DNA of 64,000 bases from Dyadobacter fermentans DSM 18053. Lineage in GTDB: Bacteria > Bacteroidota > Bacteroidia > Cytophagales > Spirosomataceae. The notes under the pieces were generated by a model, which was not told the origin of the DNA, made no database searches, and saw only the letters and a program-made list of their open reading frames with translations. The stretch lies in NCBI RefSeq assembly GCF_000023125.1, contig NC_013037.1:1612001-1676000 (forward strand), given 5' to 3'. A program made the translations under genes and the position numbers. Below, piece by piece: positions 44,402 to 54,800 of the stretch. Numbering within the stretch: position 1 is the stretch's first letter; each line of letters begins with the position of its first letter.

Positions 44402-45691
44402 CTACCAGCGCACGGCCTTGAACTCCCAGCCGGGCACCTTTTTTTGCATTTCAATCTCGTCGTCGCGCTTTTTAAGGCCGCATTCGAGGTAATTCTGATG
44501 TAGTTTTTGCAATGCCGCCCGATCCAGCTCCACACCCAAACCGGGGCCGGTGGGCACGGCCACACTGCCTTCGTCGAACTGAATCCGTCCGCCGACGATC
44601 ACCTCGTCGCTTTGCCAGGGATAATGCGTATCGAGCGCATAGGGCACGCCGGGCAGCGCCGCGCCGAGGTGAACCATGGCAGCAAGCGATATGCCCAAAT
44701 GGCTGTTGGAATGCATGGAAAGTCCGCGCCCGAATGTTTCGCAAATGCCCGATAGCGTCATCGACGCCCGCAGGCCGCCCCAGAAATGATGATCGCTGAG
44801 GATAATGTCCTCCGAGCCCAGCTCAATGCTCCTCGGGATGTCGCCGAACGACGTGGTACACATGTTGGTAGCCAGGGGAATGCCAAGTTCCTTTCGGACT
44901 CTGGCCATATTTTCCTGTCCGCGCACGGGGTCTTCGAGGTATTCCAAAATGCCTTTCAGCTCTCGGCCGTAGCGGATCGCCGTGTCCACTTCCCAAATCG
45001 CATTCGGATCGACGCGCAGCGGTACGGCAGGCCCGAATGCCCTGTGCAATGCGAGCATAGAATCTACCTCGACCCGCGGCTCAAAAACGCCTCCTTTTAA
45101 TTTAATGGACTGAAAACCAAATTCTTTACACATCGCACGCGCTTGCTCGACGATGCTCTCGGGGTCGAGCGCGGCAGCCTGGCGCGCTGCGGCCCAGCCA
45201 GTTGCATACGGGTCCGTCCCAAACCCCAGCGGGCCGCCAGCGCCCTCGAACTTGTAGAACAGATAAGCGGAAAAAGGCACCCTATCCCGCATTTTCCCGC
45301 CCAGCAGATCGACCACCGGACGACCGGTGATTTTGCCGATAATGTCCAGGCAGGCCACTTCCACCGAGCTGAAAATGTGCACGAGCTTCCGCTGGTCCCA
45401 GGGCGCATCCCCGCGCGCAGCGGCCGATTCCGTCCCGAAATGTCCCGCAAGCACCTGCCGGATCACATTCAGGTTAAAAGGATCGCGGCCGATCAGCAAT
45501 GCTTTCGCTTCTTCCAGCGCAGCATCGATGTCCGCATTACCGGGGATTTCGCTAATGCCCGAAATGCGGTCGTCGGTAACAATCTCCACCACCGTCCGCA
45601 GCGCATAAGGCGCATGCAGCCCGGCAGCATTCAGCAACGGCGGATCGACGATGGCAATGGGAGTGATGTGGATTTCTTGGATGAGTGGCAT
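44402..45691 (-). CDS. gudD: D-glucarate dehydratase (enolase superfamily)
   Basis: A 429-residue cytoplasmic enzyme. The start is the ATG at 45689-45691 (MPLIQEIHITPIAIVDPPLLNA); the frame remains open 63 codons upstream but only through the repeat region. GudD hallmarks: opening VDPPLLNAAGLHAPY, catalytic SIKLKGGVF with KxK (near residue 205), metal ligands in LRVDPNAIW, YLEDP and ATNMCTTSF, then DHHFWGG and MHSNSHLGISLAAM with the catalytic His. It dehydrates D-glucarate (or L-idarate) to 5-keto-4-deoxy-D-glucarate, the substrate of GarL encoded upstream. Separated from the other catabolic genes by a 301-bp repeat spacer. Confidence 0.9.
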   Translation of the reverse strand: MPLIQEIHITPIAIVDPPLLNAAGLHAPYALRTVVEIVTDDRISGISEIPGNADIDAALEEAKALLIGRDPFNLNVIRQVLAGHFGTESAAARGDAPWDQRKLVHIFSSVEVACLDIIGKITGRPVVDLLGGKMRDRVPFSAYLFYKFEGAGGPLGFGTDPYATGWAAARQAAALDPESIVEQARAMCKEFGFQSIKLKGGVFEPRVEVDSMLALHRAFGPAVPLRVDPNAIWEVDTAIRYGRELKGILEYLEDPVRGQENMARVRKELGIPLATNMCTTSFGDIPRSIELGSEDIILSDHHFWGGLRASMTLSGICETFGRGLSMHSNSHLGISLAAMVHLGAALPGVPYALDTHYPWQSDEVIVGGRIQFDEGSVAVPTGPGLGVELDRAALQKLHQNYLECGLKKRDDEIEMQKKVPGWEFKAVRW

Positions 45692-45992
45692 TTTTAATTT
45701 TGAATGATTGAATGAATGAATGAATGAATGAATGAATGAATGAATGATTGAATGAGCCGCCGTGGAACGGGGAATGAGTGAATGAGTGACTGGGTGAGAA
45801 TTGTCGGGTATGGTCAGCATGGATTGCTTTTGAATTACTATTGGACGAATAACAGGTTTTGAAATAACTAACCATATCAATCCTAAATGACAAAACCAAT
45901 ACTATTCAATCATTCAGTCATTCAATCATTCAAAATTCCCCCCATTCACTCATTCACCCATTCACTCATTCACTCATTCAAAATCCCCCCCC
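45692..45992. repeat. Repeat-rich gudD leader: TGAA microsatellite inside a long inverted repeat
   Basis: No gene is seen in this 301-bp spacer. A pure TGAA run (nine units plus TGA) spans 45709-45747, with degenerate units on both sides (45701-45756). A second array of CATTCA-type units in the opposite orientation spans about 45904-45981. The two arms share an exact 20-nt inverted repeat, 45696-45715 with 45918-45937. Two CATTCAAAAT(T)CCCCCC blocks (about 45927-45943 and 45976-45992) repeat directly next to the mannonate dehydratase stop. The transcript could fold into a long stem around a loop of roughly 150-200 nt. Confidence 0.85.
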
Positions 45993-47120
45993 TCACGTCC
46001 TCACCTCGTCCGATGCCGCCTGGATGAGGCCTTTGATATACCCGTACGTGAATGCGAATGCTTCGTTTGTGGAACCGGGGGCTTCGTGGTGGGGGACGTG
46101 GTCGGGCATGACCATGCCGTCGAAACCGACGTCGCGGAGCGCGCGGACAACTTGCAGGAAATTCATATCGCCATTGTCGGGGTAAACTTCCTGAAAATTG
46201 TTCCAGCCGCCTTTGATATTGCGTAAATGGATATTAAAGATCTGTTTCCGGTCGCCTACCCATTTGATAATCGGCAAAATTTCAGTTTTGGGGTCCTTCA
46301 AACCTTCGGCAATGGAGCCGATGCAGAAGTTGAAACCATGCCACGGGCTGTCGTACAGCTGCGCGAAACGCTTGATGCCCGCAAACACTTCCGGACTGTT
46401 CCACCGCGTAATGCCTCGGTAACCGACGGGCGTCGGCGGATCGGCGATGTGGTTGCCGAGCTTCACCTTGTATTCCTTTGCAACGGGCAGGCAGCGGTCG
46501 AGCAGGTAGGTAATGCGCTCGAACATCATATCGATATTCACGTCACCCGCGATCGTTTTCGGGTCGTTCCTTTTCGATGCCTCTTCGTAGTTCCAGGTAC
46601 TGTATGTCGCATTGCCGCGCTTCGGATCCACCGTGCGGCCGGTGCGCAGCACGGGAAGAATGGTTGTATTGTAGTTCAAAAGCGGCACGCCCGTTTTCCC
46701 GGCGACCATGATCATTTGCTGCAATTGTTCGATCTCCCGGTCGCGCTGAGGGCTCTTGCCGAGCATTACATTGGGAAATATGGCCTTATCGATCCCCGAC
46801 GATGCCAGCGGCCAGTGGTAGGCGTCGAGGCTGATGCCGTATTTTTCGCACGCCTCCCGCTTCCGCATTGAGTCGTCGAGGTCCCAGCCTTTGCCTTCGA
46901 TAATCTTCGGCGCGCCGCCGTCAATGTTAAAAACGCCGTGCCTCGCCTTGAATTCGAGGTTTTCGACCGATGTACCGCCCGACTGGCATCCCACTTTCAT
47001 CAAAACCTTCTTGGGTTCGGCGGGGGTTGCGGGGACTGCCGCGCGGGCGTCGTTTTCGCCTATTACCGCCGCTCCTACCGAGCCGGTGGCGAGCACCTTC
47101 ATAAACTGATGTCTTTTCAT
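45993..47120 (-). CDS. Mannonate dehydratase, UxuA-type TIM barrel, probably exported
   Basis: A 375-residue protein of the UxuA fold. Family landmarks: LGNHIADPPTP (the HPDDPP region of UxuA), NFCIGSIAEG (equivalent of the CTGS loop), FNIHLRNIK (HLRN-K motif), then NGDMNFLQVVRALRDVGFDG and the MPDH metal site. It would convert D-mannonate to 2-keto-3-deoxygluconate. The N terminus (KRHQFMKVLATGSVGAAVI to ARA) looks like a twin-arginine-like or Sec leader, unusual for UxuA. Fourth gene of the catabolic row after garL, gntP and garR genes. Could act on another acid sugar. Confidence 0.78.
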   Translation of the reverse strand: MKRHQFMKVLATGSVGAAVIGENDARAAVPATPAEPKKVLMKVGCQSGGTSVENLEFKARHGVFNIDGGAPKIIEGKGWDLDDSMRKREACEKYGISLDAYHWPLASSGIDKAIFPNVMLGKSPQRDREIEQLQQMIMVAGKTGVPLLNYNTTILPVLRTGRTVDPKRGNATYSTWNYEEASKRNDPKTIAGDVNIDMMFERITYLLDRCLPVAKEYKVKLGNHIADPPTPVGYRGITRWNSPEVFAGIKRFAQLYDSPWHGFNFCIGSIAEGLKDPKTEILPIIKWVGDRKQIFNIHLRNIKGGWNNFQEVYPDNGDMNFLQVVRALRDVGFDGMVMPDHVPHHEAPGSTNEAFAFTYGYIKGLIQAASDEVRT

Positions 47121-47156
47121 GATTTGAATCGGTTAAGGTGGAATAATCAGAAACTG

Positions 47157-48011
47157 CTAATGCCCGAGGTTGAGAAACAGGGCACTATGGTCCAGTTCGC
47201 CGTTGCCCTGCTGCATGGCGGCTTCCATTTGCCGTGCCACGGTTTCGGTTCCGGGCAGTGTGACTTGGAGTTCGCGGCCGGTTTTGAGGGCAATGCCGAT
47301 GTCTTTCTGGTGTAATTTGATTTTAAAACCGGGCTTGAAATTCTGGTCGATGATCCGCTGGCCGTGAAGGTCGAGAATGCGGCTTTGCGCGAAACCGCCT
47401 AGCAGTACTTCCCGCATTTTGACCAAATCCACGCCCGCTTTTTGAGCCAATGTAAATGCCTCTGCAACCGCCTGGATCGTCTGCCCTACGATCATCTGAT
47501 TGCATGCTTTGGTAGTTTGTCCCGCACCGGGCTCGCCGATATGCACAATGTTTTTGCCCATGGCCTGAAACACGGGCAGCGCTCTCCCGAATGCAGCCGC
47601 GCTGCCGCCTACCATAATGGACAATGCAGCACCCTCCGCGCCTACCTGTCCGCCCGACACCGGCGCGTCCAGCGCCTCCACGCCGCGCTCCCGCATGGCG
47701 TCGAAAAGGTTGCGGGCGACGAGCGGTGCAATGGTGGACATATCAATAAAAAGGCTGCCCGCACGAACGCCGCTTAGTACGCCGCTGTTCACGACCTCCT
47801 CCACCTGCGGCGAATCCGGCAGCATGGTAATGATGATGTCGCTGGCCGATGCAAGGGCGGCTGCATCCGGCCATATTTTCGCTCCGGCGTCATTCAAAAT
47901 GGCCGATGCCTGGCTCGTGGCGAGCACGCCCACCGGATAACCCGCTTTCAGCAGGTTGAGCGCCATCGGTTTTCCCATGATTCCCAGCCCTATAAAACCT
48001 ATTTTCTCCAT
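47157..48011 (-). CDS. garR: Tartronate semialdehyde reductase (2-hydroxy-3-oxopropionate reductase)
   Basis: A 284-residue beta-hydroxyacid dehydrogenase. Motifs: nucleotide-binding GFIGLGIMGKPMA at 5-17, substrate-binding DAPVSGGQVGAEGA near 115, and GAGQTTKACNQM with the catalytic Lys (near 167). It reduces tartronate semialdehyde from the GarL reaction to D-glycerate with NAD(P)H. Sits between the permease and mannonate dehydratase genes with gaps of 30 and 36 bp. Glycerate kinase, the next step, is not in the window. The family also contains 3-hydroxyisobutyrate-type enzymes, but context favours GarR. Confidence 0.88.
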   Translation of the reverse strand: MEKIGFIGLGIMGKPMALNLLKAGYPVGVLATSQASAILNDAGAKIWPDAAALASASDIIITMLPDSPQVEEVVNSGVLSGVRAGSLFIDMSTIAPLVARNLFDAMRERGVEALDAPVSGGQVGAEGAALSIMVGGSAAAFGRALPVFQAMGKNIVHIGEPGAGQTTKACNQMIVGQTIQAVAEAFTLAQKAGVDLVKMREVLLGGFAQSRILDLHGQRIIDQNFKPGFKIKLHQKDIGIALKTGRELQVTLPGTETVARQMEAAMQQGNGELDHSALFLNLGH

Positions 48012-48041
48012 ATCAAACCTAACTATCTGTTTTTGAATAAA

Positions 48042-49508
48042 TTAAACCAATGGAAACAGCCGCGCCGCAATCATCAGCACCACCAGGCCCACGCAGCCCA
48101 TCACCACGAGCATTGGGGAGAAGGTTTTGAGCGCCTCTTTTTCAGTAAGGTTGCTGATTTTGACGATGATCCAGAAGCCGGCGTCGTTCATCCAGGGCAC
48201 GAGCTTCGAGCCGCAGCCGATCGCCAGGCCGAGGTACAGCGGGTGGTATTCCAAATGGGCGCTGGTAGCCATTCCCGACAAAATGCCGGAAGCGGTGATA
48301 AGCGCCACCGTAGCTGAGCCCTGCGCGGTGCGTACCACTGCGCTGATGACGAATGCGAGCGGAATGAGGGTCATCTGATAGTCGGCAGTAAGTGCCGCGA
48401 TGCGTGCACTGATCCCGGTTTGTTGTAAAACCCCGCCAAATGCCCCACCCGACGCCGTAATGAGGATAATGCCTCCCCCGCTCATGAGCGCAGCCTGTAC
48501 AAAGGCAGAAATGCCATCCTTGCTACCTTTTTTCCTGACCGCCAACAGCACCAACGCAATGAGCCCACCGGCCACGAGCGCGATGTTTTTGTCCCCAACC
48601 AATGCCACAAAGTCCACCAGAAAATGTGCTAGGGAAGATTCCGGCACGAATGCGCCCGATTTGATCATCGACCTTACAATATTGTCCAAACAAATGAATA
48701 CCAGCGGAAAAGTGACCGGCAGCAGCGAAAACCACAGCGGCGGCAGCTCTTTATCATCGCGTTCGGCAAGTGAACGGATGTCCTCCAGCCGTGCTTCGAG
48801 CGAATCGCGGAGCTCGACGGGCCATTTGGCATTGGCCCATTTGGCAAACAGGAATCCGGCAGTGATCGTGATCAGCCCGAGCAATGTGCCGCCGGCCATC
48901 ATCATGCCGATAGGGATGTTCATTTCGCCGATGAGGAACAACGGCCCGGGCGCCGGCGGAACGAACGAATTGGCCATGGCCGCACCGCCGGTGATGGCGA
49001 GCACGAGCAGGAGGTAATTTTTGCCGATGCGCATGCTCACTGCTTTGGCAAGCGGGATCATGAGGAAAATCACAATGTCGAAAAACACCGGCACGCCCAG
49101 GAAGAAACTGCTCACGAGGAATGCAAATGGCGCGTTGTTTACCCCAGTCACCCCCAGCATCGACCGCACGATCCGCTCGGCCGCGCCGCTTTCGAGCATA
49201 GCCTTACCGATAATGGCCGCCATGGCGATCAGAATGCCGATTTTACCGCACGTGCTGCCGAATTCCGTGGCAATGCGCTCGCCAATGCTCTTTTTTGCCA
49301 ATGCGGCTGCGGCTTCCGGCGACGAGCCTTTCGCGATGGCAAACGCCTCGATGGATGCCGCAGGCGTGAGCAATGCCACTATAAATGCGGCGAGGATGAG
49401 CGCGAGGAATGGATGTAGTTGCAGGAAAATAATGCCTCCCACCACGATAATGACACCGATGAGGAGGATGAAGAGCGGGTCGCTGAATAACACAGTCATT
49501 AAAGTCAT
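48042..49508 (-). CDS. GntP-family gluconate/sugar-acid:H+ symporter
   Basis: A 488-residue membrane protein with about 12-14 helices. GntP features: FLQLHPFLALILAAFIVALLTP at the start, MAAIIGKAMLESGAAERIVR, FFLGVPVFFDIVIFLMIPLA, the PPAPGPLFLIGEMNIPIG motif and the C-terminal AQGSATVALITASG and GCGSKLVPWMNDAGFW signatures. Imports gluconate-like acids across the inner membrane; with GudD, GarL and GarR alongside, glucarate or a related aldarate is possible. Overlapping-start Met residues at 1 and 4 are both plausible. Confidence 0.92.
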   Translation of the reverse strand: MTLMTVLFSDPLFILLIGVIIVVGGIIFLQLHPFLALILAAFIVALLTPAASIEAFAIAKGSSPEAAAALAKKSIGERIATEFGSTCGKIGILIAMAAIIGKAMLESGAAERIVRSMLGVTGVNNAPFAFLVSSFFLGVPVFFDIVIFLMIPLAKAVSMRIGKNYLLLVLAITGGAAMANSFVPPAPGPLFLIGEMNIPIGMMMAGGTLLGLITITAGFLFAKWANAKWPVELRDSLEARLEDIRSLAERDDKELPPLWFSLLPVTFPLVFICLDNIVRSMIKSGAFVPESSLAHFLVDFVALVGDKNIALVAGGLIALVLLAVRKKGSKDGISAFVQAALMSGGGIILITASGGAFGGVLQQTGISARIAALTADYQMTLIPLAFVISAVVRTAQGSATVALITASGILSGMATSAHLEYHPLYLGLAIGCGSKLVPWMNDAGFWIIVKISNLTEKEALKTFSPMLVVMGCVGLVVLMIAARLFPLV

Positions 49509-49520
49509 GAAAAGTCAGGT

Positions 49521-50288
49521 TTAGGATGGACGGAGTTCGTTCAGCTTTTTGGCCATGGTGCGGGCACCTTCTGCAACAAAGGTGGCATCGGAGCCGCAGG
49601 CGATGAACCGGATGCCCAGCTCGTGATAGGCCTGGTATTCATTGGTGTTGAAAAACAGGATACCTACCGCCTTTCCCGCTTTCCGGGCGGCCTCGCACGT
49701 GGCACGGACGGCGTCACGGAACGTAGGATGATCAAACTGCCCGAAGATGCCGAGCTCCATCGACAGGTCGGCCGGGCCGATGAATAGGACATCTACGCCA
49801 TCCGTATTCGCTACGGCGTCGAGGTGGTTGAGCACTTCCACCGTTTCGATCTGCGCGATGCCCAGGATATTGGCCCGGCTGTTGTCATAATATTCCTGAA
49901 AATGCTGACCAAAACCTGTCGCACGCACCATTTTGGCCACTCCACGGCCGCCAAACGGCGGGTAATGCAGCCCTTGCACGAGCTTTTGCACCCCCTCGGG
50001 ATTCACGATTTTGGGACACATTACCCCCTCCGCACCCATATCGAGCACGCGGTGAATGCGCTGGCTTTCCGAACTTTCCACACGCACGATCGCCGCCGTG
50101 GCCGTGTGTTCGAGCGCTTGCAACTGGTAAAGCACGTCCTTTTCGGTACCGGCCCCGTGTTCGAGGTCGATGAGCACCCAGTCGAAACCGGCCATTCCAA
50201 CGATCTCCGCGGTGAGGGAGCTGCCGGTATTGAGCCAGCAGCCATGCAGGGTTTCCCCGTTTTGCAGTCTTTTTTTCAGGTTTTTCAT
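49521..50288 (-). CDS. garL: HpcH/HpaI-family aldolase, 5-keto-4-deoxy-D-glucarate aldolase type
   Basis: About 255 residues from the Met at 50286-50288 (MKNLKKRLQNGETLHGCWL); the frame is open 7 codons further, up to the preceding gene. Motifs: VLIDLEHGAG with the catalytic region, AIVRVESSE, GVMCPKIVNPEG, PPFGGRGVAK, QIETVE and FIGPADLSMELG with the divalent metal Glu and Asp. The enzyme splits keto-deoxy-glucarate to pyruvate and tartronate semialdehyde. First catabolic gene after susD (23-bp gap). Related HpaI enzymes accept other keto acids, but GudD and GarR nearby support this assignment. Confidence 0.87.
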   Translation of the reverse strand: MKNLKKRLQNGETLHGCWLNTGSSLTAEIVGMAGFDWVLIDLEHGAGTEKDVLYQLQALEHTATAAIVRVESSESQRIHRVLDMGAEGVMCPKIVNPEGVQKLVQGLHYPPFGGRGVAKMVRATGFGQHFQEYYDNSRANILGIAQIETVEVLNHLDAVANTDGVDVLFIGPADLSMELGIFGQFDHPTFRDAVRATCEAARKAGKAVGILFFNTNEYQAYHELGIRFIACGSDATFVAEGARTMAKKLNELRPS

Positions 50289-50311
50289 TCCAAAAATCAG
50301 TTGATACAATG

Positions 50312-51838
50312 CTATTTCTTATCCCACCACACGCGCGTGTCGAGCAGGTCGGGGCCTTGTGCGGAAATGGCCTTCTGGACATTATCCTGGTTCACATTCA
50401 GTTCAGCGTCGGTGTAGGTGAGCCGGCGGATAAACGGCTCGGTTTTGAGGTCGCTGCCGGGGTATGGGTTGGGTTTCAATACCGGGAAGCCGCTGCGGCG
50501 GAAATTGGCAAATGCCTCGGGGCCAATCAGGAACGACGCCACCCAATATTGCGTATTGATCTCTTCCAGCTCTTTGCCCGCATGGAGCGGGTGGGCGGCC
50601 ACGTAGGCATTCACCGCCGCGTCGCCGATCGCCGTGCTGGCGCCGTACATGGCAAATTGCTGCATATGCGCCCTGATTCCCTCGCTGTACAGCGCCGCGG
50701 CGTCGCCGGTGGCCCATTTGCGGACCACCGCTTCCGCCAGCAGGAATTGGGTTTGCGCGTAAGTTACCAGGAAGCTCGGCGCTGTTAATGCAGCCATGCG
50801 CGTCCGGTCGAGCTGGCTGTAATCCCACAAACTCGCGAGTTTCTTCGCCGCTACATCGGCACTGATGGTCGTATTATCATATCCCTGCGGCATTCCGATC
50901 TGCACCGCTACCGAACGGTTGGCTTTTGCTTCCACCTGGTCAGCACCGCTTTGGGCGCCCACGTAACGCACTGCGATAGACGCGAGCCGCGGGTCGTTAT
51001 TAGCGGCCAGGTAAGTCACGAATTCATCGTCCAGATAATAAAATGCCGACTGGCCGCCATTCAGCGAGCTGCCCACCGGGTTGCTGAAACTCGCCGTGTG
51101 CCGGATCACCGCATTATCCTGGTTGGACTGCATGAGCCCGCCCGCCACTGCCTTAGCCACATATTCTTCCGCCTTCGCGGGATTGATCTTCACAAGCCGC
51201 ATGGCCGCGCGCAGCAGCAGCGAGTTGCCCAGCCGCTTCCACTTATCCACGTCGCCGCCATAGAGCACATCGCTCGACACCGCCGCTTTGGAGGCATCCA
51301 GGCCGTTGGAAGCAGCATCGAGTTCGGTCAGAATGTCGTTGTAAATGGCCTCCTGGTTGTCATAAGCCGGTGTGGTGGTGCCGGTGAGGAAGCCCGCGCC
51401 TGCCTCGGTGTAGGGAATGTTGCCGTAGGTGTCGGTGAGGACCATAAATGCGTAAGCTTTCCAAATGCGCGCCATGTTGTACAAATTGGTGCGGGCGGCA
51501 TCGTCTTTGGTCTTCGCCACCACGTCGGCCAGCTCTTTAATGATCGTCCGGTAATAGGTGTTCCAATTGCCGGACGTAACGCCCCGGTTGTCCTGGTTAA
51601 AATTCGCCGCCGACCCTTGCCCGCTGAATGGCGTGATCATCTGCTTCACGATCGTCGTTTCATAGCTGAGGTTGCCGTACACCGGCGCGCTGTTTACGAT
51701 GGTGGTATTGAGCTGATAGGCAGGATTCACGGCCGTGAGGGCAATGGGATTGATATTCATTTTATCAAAACCGCTGTCGCAGGAATGCGTTGCCGCCATG
51801 CAGATTCCGCTGATCATTATTTGTAGGACCTTTTTCAT
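50312..51838 (-). CDS. SusD-like lipoprotein (SusD_2 type, locus B)
   Basis: A 508-residue SusD-superfamily lipoprotein. Signal MKKVLQIMISGICMAATHSC, lipidated at Cys20, followed by FDKMNINPIALTAVNPAYQL, the opening seen in the SusD_2 branch. Further landmarks: NLYNMARIWKAYAFMVLTDTYGNIPYTEAGAG and ANFRRSGFPVLKPNPYPGSD near the C terminus. Pairs with the SusC encoded 9 bp upstream. Its position directly ahead of the glucarate pathway genes predicts an oxidised-sugar or uronate-containing ligand. Confidence 0.93.
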   Translation of the reverse strand: MKKVLQIMISGICMAATHSCDSGFDKMNINPIALTAVNPAYQLNTTIVNSAPVYGNLSYETTIVKQMITPFSGQGSAANFNQDNRGVTSGNWNTYYRTIIKELADVVAKTKDDAARTNLYNMARIWKAYAFMVLTDTYGNIPYTEAGAGFLTGTTTPAYDNQEAIYNDILTELDAASNGLDASKAAVSSDVLYGGDVDKWKRLGNSLLLRAAMRLVKINPAKAEEYVAKAVAGGLMQSNQDNAVIRHTASFSNPVGSSLNGGQSAFYYLDDEFVTYLAANNDPRLASIAVRYVGAQSGADQVEAKANRSVAVQIGMPQGYDNTTISADVAAKKLASLWDYSQLDRTRMAALTAPSFLVTYAQTQFLLAEAVVRKWATGDAAALYSEGIRAHMQQFAMYGASTAIGDAAVNAYVAAHPLHAGKELEEINTQYWVASFLIGPEAFANFRRSGFPVLKPNPYPGSDLKTEPFIRRLTYTDAELNVNQDNVQKAISAQGPDLLDTRVWWDKK

Positions 51839-51847
51839 AGTCGATGC

Positions 51848-54800
51848 TTAGAATTTCAGGTTGAGGTTGAAACCCGTGCTGCGGGTAATGGGCAAGCCGG
51901 TCGCTTCGAGGCCGATGAGGTTGTCGGACGGGAAACCGAACTGATCGGGGTGGATGGTCGGTACCCATTTTTTGAGGACCGCCACGTTGTTAGACACAAT
52001 GCTCAGCCGCGCGCCTTTGATAAACGGAATGTTTTTAGGCAAAAACCGCGCGAAATCGTAGCCGAACGTGATCTGCCGCAGTTGCCACAAACCCGCATTG
52101 TACACAAACTGCTCCGCGATATTCTGCGAACGGACCGTTTCGTAATAAGCCTGCACAACCGACTTTGTCTGGTTCACTTCGCCGTTCGGGTTCACGCCAT
52201 CACCGATCACGAAGCCTTCGGCGCGGCCAGGCAGCGTTTCTTTGAGCAACCCGTGGCGCCAGGCATTGTGATTTGTGCCCGAGATCATCTTATGGCCGAG
52301 TTTGAAGTCGACCAGCACCGAGGCAGAGAAGTTTTTGTAATTAAAACTATTGGTAATGCCCCCTACCCATTTCGGCAATGCACTTCCGAACGCGATTTGC
52401 GTGGGTGTACGCAGCGGGCGGCCATTGCCGGCATCGAATACCTGCCGTCCCTGCTCATCGCGGAGGTAGCCAAACCCGAACAGCTGGCCCATTGGCTTAC
52501 CCACCACCTGCCTGAGCTCGCCGGTGAAGTCGCCCGTGCCGACGGTGATCATCGCGTCGCTTACATTCCCGCCGAGGTCGAGCGTCTTGGTGACATTGTA
52601 CGCCGCATTGAAATTCAGGTTCCAGACAAAGTTTTTGGTTTGGTATGGCGACACATTCACCATCATTTCCAGGCCCCGGTTGCGGCCCTTACCGACATTG
52701 ATCAGCTGCGTGAGATAGCCTGACGCGTCGGAAGTCTGCGCTTGCAGGATCTGATCGGACGACAGCTTGTCGTAATACGTAAAATCCAGTCCCAGCCTGT
52801 TTTCAAACAGTTTCAGCTCCAATCCCACCTCTTTCTCGGAAACACGCATCGGGCGAAGGTTCGCATTAGGCACCGTGGAGCCGTTGATCGTCGCCAGTGG
52901 CTGGCCGGCGCCGTTCGGGTTGGGAAATTGTTGTGGGTTGATATTGTAAAACAAATTGTTGGCGTAAGGCTGAACATCCGTGTCGCTGCCTACTTCGGCA
53001 TAGGCTACGCGGACTTTACCAAACGAAATCCAAGCCGGAAGCGAGGCAGTAAATGCCTGCGAGAAAACGAAACTGGCTGTGACTGACGGATACATAATGC
53101 TCCGGTTCGCCGCTGAAAGTGTCGAAAACCAGTCATTCCGGATCGTACCGTTCAAAAACAGAAAGTCGTTATAGGAAATTTCCGCCGCGCCGTACAGCGA
53201 GTTTACCTGCCGTTTGGAAATCTCATAAGTAGCATCGCGCTGCCGGCCGTTACCGATTGTGTAGAGATCGCGCACATAAAAATCCTGGACGAATACATTG
53301 TGGCGGCTCAGCTTGCGGTACATCTGGTTACCGCCCGCATTGATATTCAAGCCAATGCGGCCAAACGTTTTATTGGCCGAGATCAGGAAATCGGTATTCA
53401 GCTCGCGTACCGAGCGGGTATCCTGCACATATTGCCCATTCACAAAGCCCTGAGGGGCTGCGGCCTGGCGCTGGCTCCCGGTAGGCAGGTTATAATCCTG
53501 CTCGCGGGAGAAATAGTCCTGCCCTACCCGCACCTGCGCATACAGCCAGTCGGTGAAATTGTACCGCACCGACAGGTTCCCGAAAACACGGTCCTTTTCC
53601 ACGTTTTCGAAGCGTTTCAATGCGAAATAAGGATTGGTTCGGTTGGTGAAGCGCGACCATACGTACTCATTTCCATTGGCGTCGTTCGCATATTTTTCCA
53701 GCAGATCGAGCGGCATTGAGTTCGCCATGTTGTACAGCACCACCGGACTGTAATCCTGTTCGGCAATGTTCGGCGGATTCTTGCGGTCCTCATTGGAATA
53801 ATTAATATTACCCGAAACGGTCAGCTTTTTGGCCATAGTTTGGGTAAAACCCAGGTTCACCGTCTTGCGATGGTAACCCGAGCCCGGCAGGATCGTCTTG
53901 TTGTCGAGGTTGGACAGCGACAGGCTGAAACCGCCGAATTCGCCGCCGGAAGACACCGTAATCGTGTTCGTAAAAGTACTCCCACGGCGGTAATAATCGG
54001 TGATCTGGTTGCGCTGCGGCACATAAGGCACTTCCACACCATCGAAAAGCACCTGGGTCATTCCCGGCTCGAACCGCTCGCCAAAGCTCCATTGCCCCGA
54101 AGTCGGGTTAGGCGTGGTGGGCCGCTTGCCGTTTTCGCCCTGGCCGTATTCATATTGGTAATCGGTATAGTCGAGCGGCGTTTCGGTGGTAAAATTGGAA
54201 TTAAACTCAATGCCGATGCCCACGCCCGCACCGCGGGTTTTGGTGGTGATCATAATCACGCCGTCTTTCGCGCGCGATCCGTACAGCGCCGATGCCGCGG
54301 CACCTTTGAGCACGGTCATTGATTCGATATTGTCGGGATTAATGCTGCTCAGCCCGTCGCCGCTGTCGGAAGTGCGGTTGGAGCCCTTATCGGCCGCGTC
54401 GCCGCGTGCACCGAAGTTGCTGTTGTCGATCGGCACGCCGTTCACGACGATCAGCGGCGAGTTGTTTCCGCCAAAAGAAGACTGCCCGCGAATGCGGATC
54501 TTGCTCGTTCCGGCCGGCCCGGAGCCGAGCGAAGTAATGTTCACGCCCGCCATTTTCCCCTGCAATGCATTCATAAAATTAGCCGTGCGGTTCACGGTCA
54601 TTTCCTCGGTAAGCACGCTGGCGGTGGCATACCCGAGGCTTTTGGCCGCTTTTTTTATACCCAAAGCCGTTACCACCACTTCCTCCAACGCCTTGCTCTC
54701 GGGTACGAGCGACACCACGAGGCTCGTCTGGTTTCCCAGGATCACCTCTTTGGATTGATAACCGACAAAACTGAAAAGCAGCGCCCCGTCACCATCCTCC

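Noticed and set aside
45692..45880. N-terminal extension of GudD through the repeat (HSFIHSF-type residues), implying frame-switching phase variation
   Set aside because: The GudD fold begins at the ATG at 45689-45691, downstream of the repeat, so slippage would alter the leader and not the reading frame.
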